Position numbers and translations under genes: made by a program. Below are positions 50,301 through 62,300 of a stretch of DNA of 64,000 bases, piece by piece. Under the pieces are notes generated by a model. It worked only from the letters and a program-made list of their open reading frames with translations, was not told where the DNA came from and ran no database searches. This DNA comes from Arbacia lixula. Lineage: Eukaryota; Echinodermata; Echinoidea; Arbacioida; Arbaciidae. Each line of letters opens with the position of its first letter. The stretch's first letter is position 1. The stretch is taken from the NCBI GenBank assembly GCA_963669155.1, contig OZ022595.1, positions 4,041,642-4,105,641 on the forward strand, read 5' to 3'.

Positions 50301-53300
50301 CACAATTGATGTATTTTCTGATGAAAAATTAGCATGATTTGCCGAATTTTTAATCTTTTGTTAGCTTCGAATGTTGACGTGCGGTGTAATGTGGGTATAT
50401 CTGGTGGTTCTAGTGCACGGTTTATGTACCGTGTATTGGTGCGACAGTCGTTGATTTTCTAATCATACGATCGAAAGCGATTGTGTCTGGAATCATGATG
50501 TAATTTGTCACACGCAAAAATAATTGTTTTCATAGAGGGGTAAACGGGAAGTGTGATGCAAAGAAAATGGTCCGTAAATATCAAATAATTTTACCATTTA
50601 TAATTTTCATTATATTTGGAATAGCTAGTGCGAAATTTCCTTGAATTTATTTTCTCTACTTATCCATTTTAAAGCACTGAAATTAAGGTGTCTGGCAATA
50701 CAATATATGAAGGTCTATGAGACTATGATAACAAAATGGACTCAAGGCACAATAGATTGATATCAAAGCCAATTCCCCTTCGCATGAACAGGAAGTGCAG
50801 TCAGGCTTTTGCAATGAATAGGATTTTGGTATCACTTTTAATACAAAGTTATCAATTATAAGGGGTTAGACCAAATGGCTAAGCTTGTTGTTATATGAAG
50901 ATTAATCTTGTCTTATCATTCACAGAACTGCCAGCACTGCAAAGCCCAAAGAAAACATTCTTGTCAATCAGTGAAACATTTTCTTCACCAACTTCCTTCA
51001 CCAGACAGCTAAAGTACAGACACTATCTTGAAACTTGGACTCCTGAAGAATGATGAGGTACAGTACAATGTGCAGGTATCAGTTTGTTTTGATGCAATAC
51101 TTCAAAACACCCACATTGGTTATCCATGCTAGCCTACTTTCAGGCTGTCTGGCACTCATGATGCAAAAGCCTTTATCATTTAAACTGAGAAAAGTAGACA
51201 TTGGAAGAGTAACTACTTTGTGAGTACTAGACCTTATTTTACCTTATTTGGAATAGTAATGTTTAACAGCCTGGAAACCAAGCTTATCAATTTGTTTGAA
51301 TTTCAGGCCATCATTTTCCTAGTATCACATCAAACTTGCTGCGAATTGAGTAATGATTGCATAATGAATAAATGTGAAAAAATGTGTATAGCTGGGTTTT
51401 TTTCATTGGCCCGTGGAGTTATTCTTTTTGAATAATTGTCAGCAAATTGATATTGCCCAACACATGTAAAAGTGTTTATCATTTCTGGAAGTATATACAA
51501 GGGCATATACACTGCAGCTCAAAGGAATTGGCAGAGGGAAAGGGAAAGGGAAGAAAGGGAAGAAGCCGCAGTTTTAAACCGCGGTATATTTTGTCCAGTT
51601 CAGAATGAAACATGGTGCTCTTTAGGCTAAAGCATCGTGTTTCATTCTGAACTGGACAAAATATACCGCGGTTTAAAACTGCGGCTACTTCCCTTTCTTC
51701 CCTTTCCCTTTCCCTATGCCAATTCCTTTGAGCTGTAGTGTATACAGTATATTAATGACATGTGGTGTACTTGCAACATATCAAGGTTATTACTTACACA
51801 AGCATATAAAACATTATCACTCTTTCTAGCGTCATGAAACTAGATAACATTCCTTTATGACATCATTATGATCATGTATCTATTATCAGATACTAATTAC
51901 TGTCTGTGTATTTTAGGAATGCAATAGACTTTGAGTATATTTATTTTCAGATGCGCTGAAGATAGGCAAGCATATTTTGCACAGTTGTAGGTCCAGGCAT
52001 GATGAATGATCGGAGATCTTAATGGATATGAGGGGATTTTTAATCCTTATTAGTTAATAAACCACTCAATGAGTTGTTGACATCGCTTATCTGCTCCATA
52101 CAAATATGCAACAGTTACCACAGGCAGCTGACAACATGATAAAGGGAAAAGCCATTTACATGTACAAACTCCCCTCCTCCTAACAAACTTGAGTTTCAAA
52201 ATGAATCATTATTGGGTTTCCTAAAATTTGATGATTCCTGAAAAAAATTATAGACAATAGTATTTGCAACACAGGTATCAACATTCCTGGCCTACAATAC
52301 ATAGAAGCCTACATTCCATGTAGCCATCTCATATGTCTGTATTTCATTTGTATTCAACCCAAATGGTTGGATTACTTGTACACAGGGCCCCTACACAGAA
52401 CCCAACAAGCCTCCTGATAGAGCTACCCTGTTTCAAGAAGATTGAATCAATGGAAACATGAGCAACAAGAAAAATGAAAGAAATGAAGACATGCAAAAAA
52501 GAGAAAAAAAATCACAAAATTACTATAAGAATGGATGAATGAATGAATAAATGAATAAATGAATAAATTATTTCTCCATGTTCCCCATACCATCCATGGT
52601 GAGGATCTTCTTCTCACGGAACTCCTGGGTTGGCTCGTAGCGCTCAATGTTGGCAGCACACCATTCTGGGGTCACATCCAACCTCTGAAAGCAGACAGAT
52701 ACAATGAGAGGTACTAGGTGGTCAAACCAATCAGATACTTTGAAACAATCATTTTTTTAAAGTTAAAATTCAAATCAAGCTGACATTGAAACATCATAAA
52801 GTCAAATGATGACAGATGTTTCGGGAGAAGGCTTTGTCATGACCCAATGTGCTGTGACAAGACCCGCCTGTTCATTGACCCACACTGGTGAACCCAAATT
52901 GGTACCAATTTTGATTGCATTAGTTGACATACAAGATAATACATGTAATATGGACCAACAAAATTGTATGTATCAGAATTCAGAACACAACAATGCCTAT
53001 TGTGTATTACACATGTCAATTCACAGGGTGTTTTCTGCCACAAGCATGATTAATTATTGATCACATTGGGATGCCAGGTGTAGTTATATTAAAACTTGAT
53101 ATGAAAAGTTATAGCCCCAAACCATATATTTGTGGTACTTGGTTCCAGTGAGTTAACAAACCTTTTGCTCATCATGCATAAACTCGGCAAACTCCCCTGG
53201 GGTCCAGTAATCGTCATCACCAGAGTATCTGTTAGGAAATAAGCAAAATAAAAAGAAGACAATGCAGGAGATAACCTCAATGATATGAAAAAGTGTGGTT

Positions 53301-56300
53301 TTCTTCTCAACTTTACACATTTAAAGACAGGGTATCAATTTTGCAGAAAATATATTTTTTCAAATTATGGGAAAAAGAAGAACATGCAACACAAGAACTT
53401 CCCTCCCAATAATGGAACTCGAAACTAGCTTTAAGCGAAATCATAGCGATTGGTAAATTTTGAGGTTTTGGGCAAGTAGTCCACCTGTCCGCTCCACGGT
53501 GCATGCATTCAATGATTGCAATGCCTGGACTGACAGGGACAATACGTTATTGTTAAAGGGTATACTGCTGATTCCCGCCAAATTGCATGATTTTTGCAAA
53601 GGGGACACCCTGTATTTAAAACCTAGAAAAAGAAATAAGAGGCTAATGAACATCATTGATGTACATACACACATAAACACACACATACACACAGACACAG
53701 ACACAGACACAGACACACACAGACACACACATACCACCTAGGACTAAATGTGGGTGGATGACACATTCCACTCACAGAAGGGGGGGGGGGGGGGGTGTCA
53801 TGACACCCCCCTTCCCCCATTCCACTTCCCCACTTCCTTCCCCCCTCCCACACTTTCTGTGAAATTGGTCTGTACCACAAACTGTGAAATGGGTTTGTAC
53901 CACAATATGACAATTCACACATAAATGTACTACTAGGGCCCTGTTGCATAAAACTTAACATTGATGGTAAACTTAGCTATCAATGGTAATTTCTATGGAA
54001 ACCTTGGATTTGATTAGCTGTCAAGCTGCATTCCCATGGTAGTTACCATTGATGGCAGAGTTACCATTAATGGTAAGTTTTATGCAACGGGGCCTCGGAC
54101 TTAATACCAATAGTATACACTTTAGTAAAGGGCATATTTGGTATTTTTTAACCCTGTATCTGCCATGTGTACATTTTTCTACGAGGTAATACATAGAGCT
54201 ACATTTTGTCTAGCACATACACTACAGCTCAAAGGAATTGGCATATGGAAAGGGAAAGGGAAGAAAGGGAAGGAGCCACAGTTTTGGATTGCAGTATATT
54301 TTGTCCAGTTCAGCATGAAACATGATGCTTTAGCCTAAAAAACATCATGTTTCATGCTGAACTGGATAAAATATACTGCAGTTTAAAGCTGAGGCCCCTT
54401 CCCTTTCTTCCCTTTCCCTATGCCAATTCCTTTGAGCTGTACTGTACATGAATGGCCATGGCCAATCTGAACAAGAATCAGCACTTCTATTCTAAAAGAT
54501 CATTCCAATCACACACAAATACTAATGAAGCCAATTATGATCTGAATGCTATCAGTTAACTCTAGTTAGCTCTATTCTCTACATTTTCAGCACACACACA
54601 TCCAGTAGATGTAAGAGCTATAACAATGTGCACTTTCAATATATGTGGGCCTGATTTTTAAAGAGTGTTATGGAATTTAGACTTGAATGCTGTCTGCACG
54701 TCCTGTTGCTAAATCCAGCTCTCTTACATAAAGGATCATGATACAATTGTGCAATAATGTTTGATTTGTAGAGGTCAACGAGGCTCCCTAATGCCCATCC
54801 TGTTGCTAAATCCAGCTCTTACCTGAACAATCATAATACAGTGGTGCAATGGTGTCTGATTTGTAAAGAGTTTTATAGAAATTAGGCTCACTAGCTATTG
54901 AGGGTGCACATCCTGTTGAGTGCAGACTTTGGATGAAATTGCGTTTTTTTAACAAAACCTTAACCTTATACACTACAAGAGATTAAGACCTGCATTCGTT
55001 GCCTAAAACAAGATTATTTTTTGCCTTCCCAGCCACACTACAGATATGAACATGCCATTGATAAACAAACGGTGAATATCGATCGTAACTGGTATCGTAA
55101 CTGTGTATTGTGGTAAAAAGATTTCCTCCCAAAGACGGACATACAGTTGAATAAAATCCTTCTTTAACAACATTTCTGAAAGTTCTGCAAATATGATCTC
55201 AACTGGAAGCTAAACTTTTGAACTACTGATTACACACAAACAAAAGTATTTACAATGGAGTTTAAACAAGCTGTGTTCAGTTGGTTAGTTCATTTCTGAG
55301 GACTGGAAATGCCAGGTACCTATTTGTGAGTGGAAGTAAGCGGGTTAAGTGTTCTGGTACAGTATATATAGCAAGAATTACCAATGAATACTGACAGGAG
55401 AAGAAAGTTACATGAGGGTTTAGGGGCATTTAAGCCCCCGCAATGCCAAAAAGTGCCCCTGTGAACTGCTTTTTCCTCCCCAGAGTATAATGCAGGTTTG
55501 AAAAAGGAGCCCCTGAAAATATTTTAGTAATCCCCCCCCCCCCAATGCTGGCTATGTGTATACTCTCCCTTTAATACTTACCCAGCCCCCCCCTTCCCCA
55601 CAGGCCCCTACCCCCCTCCCCTCATCAAATCCCAAGGGGCCCAGACGGAAATAGAAACCTGTCTTCACTTGGTGAATCACACTATGCCATGGACATTTCC
55701 AGAAGATAAAAAAACCCCAGAAAAAACAGTCTCCATTCCCAACACTCCAAAATAATATCTCCCACTGCACTCGTATACAGGTTCCTTTCTGGACATGAAA
55801 CATTCAATTAATCCTTCCTGCGACAAGATTTTATAATCATTGTCAGCTGTGCTGTCAGATATTTCTTGCCCTTTAAACTCTCAAAGGAATAATCAGCCCC
55901 CTTGTACTTTGGGAGTTCAGTTGCATTTTTACATGTATTTGGTACATATGATACTGCTTGCTTTTGAAAAATTTTCATTCTTTTTTTTTTAATCAATATC
56001 AATGTTAAAGACAGGGAAACCCTTTTCTAGGTCAAAAGAATATCATTTTGTAAAAACCATAGGAAATGGAAGAAAAAACTGAAGAACTTCCCTCCCTTCA
56101 AGCAAAATTCCAGCGATCACTAAATTTTGGATGACTGGAGACCGCTGACCACTATGGTCCACGCCATTAATGCGAGTAATACCCACTGTCCGACTCATCC
56201 ATCACGCACTAACAAGGAGATGTCATACACAGTATCATTAGGGTATACTGCTGACTCCTACTGAGTTTCATGACTTTTGGAAATCCTGTCTTGAATGGTT

Positions 56301-59300
56301 CAGCTGAATATAACAGGTAGCAGTAGGTGACAGGGAGAAAGTTAAAAAGCAATTTTGGGGGGCATTTTTGCCACTGAAAAATAACACCCAGAACTATGCT
56401 TTGCATTACATCCTATGACAAAAAAAAACACATTTCGTGGGCTGTTTTTACATTGTGGGGCTGGTGGGAGATATACACATGTACTGAATTGTGTGCCTTG
56501 TCTAAAGTCCTTCAAATGTTTTTCCACATTATCGGGCTGTTTCATGATAACCCGCCCCGAGGTGTAGCTTCCTCTCTGGACGTTGAACATTCAATGTTCT
56601 TCCTCTCCTTGAACCTAACAAGTAGTGTCACCTGTGATACTCTCATGTTGGTATTGATTCTGGAACAATGCACAAACTTCAGGCAGAAAGCTTTGGGATA
56701 CACACAGGTTAGGTATTTATATACCTCCCCACCCACCCCCACACCTGTCACCCCACCCTCCCTTACCCTGCTGCAATCCAGTTAACCTGTATATAATGAC
56801 CAACCCAAGGGAAACGGGCAAAGCAGCCGGTATGGGCAGGTGGTCTTTATACACAGTTGGTCTTTTCAAAGAAGTCACCATTATAGACAGTGTTGTTGTT
56901 ATTTTAATACATGTTTCAATGATGAATATATTTAAAGTGTAACAAAAAATGTTCCTTATAGACAGTGGTTGCTTTCACAGGAATCAATGTGTTGTGTGAA
57001 CTAGTGTCAATGTTAAGGTTTGTATCCTGTTTTGTGAGTTTGACACCACCTTCAAACTTAATACCTTCATAAATATAATGAAAGCTTTCATATCTTCTTT
57101 ATGAGGTGGATTACCTCCAGTACAGATCACTCTAGATCAATCTTCACGGTTGAAGGAAGAAGGACATTCAGTACAGCCAATAAAGAATAGTTATTTGACA
57201 CAAATTGCATTACGGCCATCTTCAATCAACCAAAATGGTAAAACAGTGGACTAATTTCCAAAACAGATGCAATGCTGACTTTGATCCAATTTCACCCCCC
57301 CCCCCCTCCATTCCCCATCAGAAAGCATTTTGTAAACTTCAGTCTAATGAGGTTTCAGCATCTGCCAAGATCATTTAAGCCCCTTGTTAACAGTTTATCA
57401 ACAAAAAACTGCAGTATCATTTTCTTAATCAAATGTTGATTTCAAATGAAATGGTTCCTTTAATCCTCTCATTACTATGGCAAGAAGACGTGTAGTAAAC
57501 CAATGGGGTTTGCAAGGCCTGGTAATATAAGGGTTGAAGTTCTGTATTTTGGGAGGCTTCTGTCATATGCCCAAAAAACACAGAAACACAGGGAACAATT
57601 TCTGATGCCACATTACTATTACCCTGGCTTCTAGGCTGCTGCACACACTCTACCACAAACAAGTCTGGGGTAAGTACACTTATCTTCTCATTTTCATTCA
57701 AGAGAAGAGGAGAATAACAGTACTAAGCTAGAAAGTACATTAACAATAGTGAAACAAAATGGGGGCTCAGAATGATCCAGCCCCTGTACTACAAACAAAG
57801 AGCCCCTGTGAACAATTTAACCCCATTCATATACACCGCCTATCCGCAAAAAAGGCGCATCATTTGCGGCAAATTTGCCGATGCATTTGCCGTTCGATGC
57901 ATATGTGAACGGGAATCGCTCATATAATGCGGTATTTGTTTCCTCCATTTTTGCACTTACTTTGCGGCTTTTTCACGGTTCCAGACCTAGTAATAATACC
58001 GCAATATTGCGGTAAGCGAATCTATATAATGTTGCACCTTGTGCATCACACTCTGGCATGTCGGTCGCTAATCCCCCCGCTCGTATGGCTGAGAGGAACG
58101 TGTCACTATCGGTTTGGACAGAGTCCAGCTGTCCAAAACACCGCAACGTTACAGCTTTTGGGGTGTATATGAACGCCTTTTTTGCGGCTTGCTGGGAACT
58201 TGCTTACCGACGTGCATCGGTAAAAATAGCGCTATATGGTATGTGAACAGGGCTATAGTGTATAACGCACATCATGTTTTTATTTCATGACATCCGACTT
58301 TTAAGGAGTAGCCCCCACAAATAGTTTGTCTGCCCCTTTTGTACCTTGAATTGTTTCACTTTGAAATGTCCAGCACACAGGAAGTCAGGCTACAGGTTGA
58401 CCTTATTTCTGTGAACTAACTGGCCAGAGAGTAGCCTTTGGCCACTTCCTTTATCTGAACAGCTGATGAGCAGTTAGTCTGGCTCCAAGACTGGTTTGAT
58501 TTTCTAATCTAGACCACCTCTTCATACAGGGAGGAAACTTCGGAGACAATTTTTTAAAAATAGTCTTAAAAAATACTATCAATATGGCATTTTAAACCAT
58601 TTTACAGCTAGAAGTGAGTTCACAGAAAGAAGATCAACTTGTATCCTCATAGCCTAAGGTTGTTATGTGATGCCTTGAGCTCAGTCTTACTATAGTCTTT
58701 ATCAGTAATGGGAATTTTCCACTACATTAAATTTATCATCCTTCAAAAAATATGTGAAAGAATTGTCATATCAATTAATTTTATCTAGAAAAATACTTCT
58801 CTATTACCAACTACACAAACACAGTCACACTATGTGTACATGTACATAAGTTGTGTTAATATTAGGACAGTTAAATATCATTCCCCTCCAAGAAAACTTG
58901 CGGGTAGAGATTATTTGAAACAGAAGGAGCTCATATTTCCATCTTGCAGGTAGACATAGCACCAAATTGTAATTTGAGATAACCAAAAACCTGTCTAACT
59001 AAGGTGAGGTAATTAAAATAGTGATAGGTGAAGGTTTTTTCAGTATCAATATTAAAAAAGTTTGTAGATATATATGTTAAAGTTTTGCACTGAAAAAAGT
59101 GGGTCATCATATGGCTTTGTGATCAGTACAGTCCATCATTTTTGATAAATTCCCCCAAATTAGTCACTAGGTGTATGATATACCAGTATGCTAGTTCAAA
59201 GATAACTACAACTCTCTTTGTTCCATTGTCAAAATTCTTAAACATTAAGTCCAGCAATCCACACACATCCAATGGAGAAGCATTGATGTACATAGTGCAT

Positions 59301-62300
59301 GAAACAGAAGAAAAAGTACTTTTAAACACTACCATTAGAATACAGCAATTGAAAGTAAAGTTTAACTAAAATTTTGACTGTTAAATTTCAAATGGACTTA
59401 TGGTGGGGTTGTCTATTAACAACTCAATCTAATAGACCACATGGTGTTACCGAAAGTTTTATTTTTTTCTAAATAGTATCTCTTACACCATTTTCGTTAT
59501 GTTTTATTCAATTTTATTCATGTTGTTCACACAGTATATTATTAATGGTAGCCTCAAAGCTTGTCCAAAATTTGTCTGAGTAGCAACAACTACTAGATTC
59601 AGAGTGCATTCCACCCATTGAGACTGAAGTACAAAATACAGGTGAATGTAATAATGTGTTACTTCACAGTTAAGGAGAAAGTTGTGAATATACTATGAAA
59701 ACAGCTTAATGGAAGATACCATTGTTACATGAAGCTGCAACTTTTATTTGCATTTGAAAGATAAGCCTGAAGGGCAAAGTTTATGTCATGCATTTTTTTT
59801 ATTTCTACAGGTACAAATCCACCATTCAGTTTTATAATTCACAAAACATTATGTCACTCTTGTGGTGCATACATGTATAATTTTTTACAGCATTTTGTTC
59901 TGTCTACACGAGGGAACTACTCCCTTTAAAGAGCCCTCCTCAATGGAGTGTCGTGCCGTCAATATCTGGAGATCTCGTCGCTCATTAACCATCGATGAAG
60001 CATATGCAGTGTAGTCTACTGCCACAGACTCAATAGTAACTCCATCTCAAAACAAGTGTCTGAAAGATCAGACTAAAGCCAGACTCGCCAGCTGTGTCCC
60101 TTGCCAGAGAAGCCCCTATAACATTTAAAATGGAAAGTAGTCTTTGCAGTAAAGACCTTTTAATTAAGTCTTGTTATTACTATACATTGTAAATACTCAT
60201 TTAGACCAACTGCCTGCAAACTACTGGTACGAGAAGTCCAGGTTTGATTCTGATCAGCAAACAATCAGCTGTCATATCGTCTCATTTGGGAGCTAGACGT
60301 AGAACTCCAATAGTTAATTACTAAGCCTTGCTAGCCCATGCTGAGAGCCAGTGACTTAAAGGGATGCATAAGGTTTTCAATTCAGGTGAATCCCAGTGAA
60401 ACAGACATTTGCCTGAAAAATATGAGTATTAGAATTAGAATTCGAACTTGGTGTCTTTGTAAATATGGAAAAGAACACAGTCATTAAAGCAGAATTTGAT
60501 AAGCAGAATGAGAAAATTAGGTCTGTATTTCAGCAAAATTTCACACGTAATTCTGGGATCGCAACAACTACAGTAACTCCCCCCCCCCTTACATTTTTGC
60601 CTCTGTGGACTAATTCTGCTTTGGCATTGTCCTGATTGGAGACACGAGACAGGCACACAATCTGGCTGTAAGGCAGAAATAGCATCCAGATGATAGATTG
60701 CCAGCTATGACATAATGTCCTAATTACTGGGGAGAGGTACTGTTAGTCTAGTTCCTCAGATTTATGCACCATTTTAGGGCTTGGCATTAAAAAAATATAC
60801 CTTACTGTTAACCTTTTTACACTGGTAAAAAAGTATTTATCCCTGTACTTTGGTAGGGCTAAGGAAGGGGAGGTGTCGGGGGTCTTAGCCCCACACCATT
60901 TTTTTCTTCAGTCTAAGAAAGCTAACTGAATAAATGACAGTATGAGTCTGAGGACCGAGACTACATATACTTTTCCCCAGTAATTACAGCATTATGTCAT
61001 CAGAGCTGACATTATATCATTTAGTACAAGATTATTCAGCTATGGAAAGCAGAGAGAGCTAACCCTGCAATTGCAGTGCCAAGCCTTGAAATGGGGTGCT
61101 ACGAAGTCCAGTCTGAACAGAAATCAAAATAGTCCAGGGCTAGGGGAAAACCGTGCCAATCTCACAAAGCGGAAACACAGTTACCAATCACTGAAAAGCT
61201 AATGCACAAGATGTGGGAACACACTCAATGCATATAACTGAGTGGGAAATAACACAGATATGCACTCATAAATATTCATCAGCCATCAAGAAAGGTGAGG
61301 ATAGTAATTTTGAATATGAACATCATAGATTTCATTAGCTGGGGTTTGTCAAATAGTCCACTGCTCAGAATGCTAGTGTAGAATGCCTCAACACAAAGTC
61401 CTAGGTTAACCCTTTGTGTGCCAGAGAAAGTGCTGCTCTATGGGATTTGTGTGTGCACAAATGTCTCAGTGGTGCTTAATGAGTCAATGATATAATGGGG
61501 CAAAGAAAACCCAGTGTAAACAGGGTATGTGTGTATATGAAGACATGGTAAAAGGCACATACATACTCTAGCCAAATACCGTAGTGAGATGTTTTTATAA
61601 AAGATGAACATGTGCAAATACTAGCAATATAATCTTGCTGTGTAATCCACTGTGGGCAAATGTATGATGCTCTGTCTCTGGAATATTACATTGTTGCATA
61701 AAGAAATGTCCATTGATATGGACCAATGGAGTTGCTCTTGGGAGTTAAATGATCGGAATTCTGAGCTTGTACCAGTATTTAAAATTTAAATAAATATTAA
61801 TAACATTTTTGTTTTCATACTAGCTAGTCACAATTTATCAACTTCTGCCAATGTTAAGTAGAAATAAACTCTCCATTTAATAAAATGAAAATATCCAAAA
61901 GCATGTCCATGGTTAAGAGGCATGATGTGACTTAATGTAAAAGAGCTTGGAATGGATTAAATGTACCACAGCATCTGCAATATCAAGATACTAGTATCTA
62001 AAGCAGATTAATTGTATATTCTTGATTCAGAATCTGTCAATATTTTCTTGTGACCCTCAGTGAACCATATCCACATGGCGTAATGATCCATCATTCAACA
62101 AATTCAATGTTGGATTTTTCTGACTTCTTTAACTTTCAACACCCTTAAAAAAAAGATGTATACATATCATCTGGAAGCATTTTTTTTTATTGCAGAACTT
62201 CAATAAGCTGGCATACGAGATGTTACAATGACTTTTCAATTTGTTAAATGACCCAAAATTAAACAATGCTCATACTCTGTATACCGTTGCCATATCTGCC

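Noticed and set aside
53653..53961. Open frames of 102, 98 and 93 codons around the (CA)n block
   Set aside because: Val/Cys and Thr/Asp repeats from dinucleotide repeats; no coding signal.
60215..60290. ggtttgattctgatc as a tRNA B box
   Set aside because: No matching A box at a suitable distance upstream.
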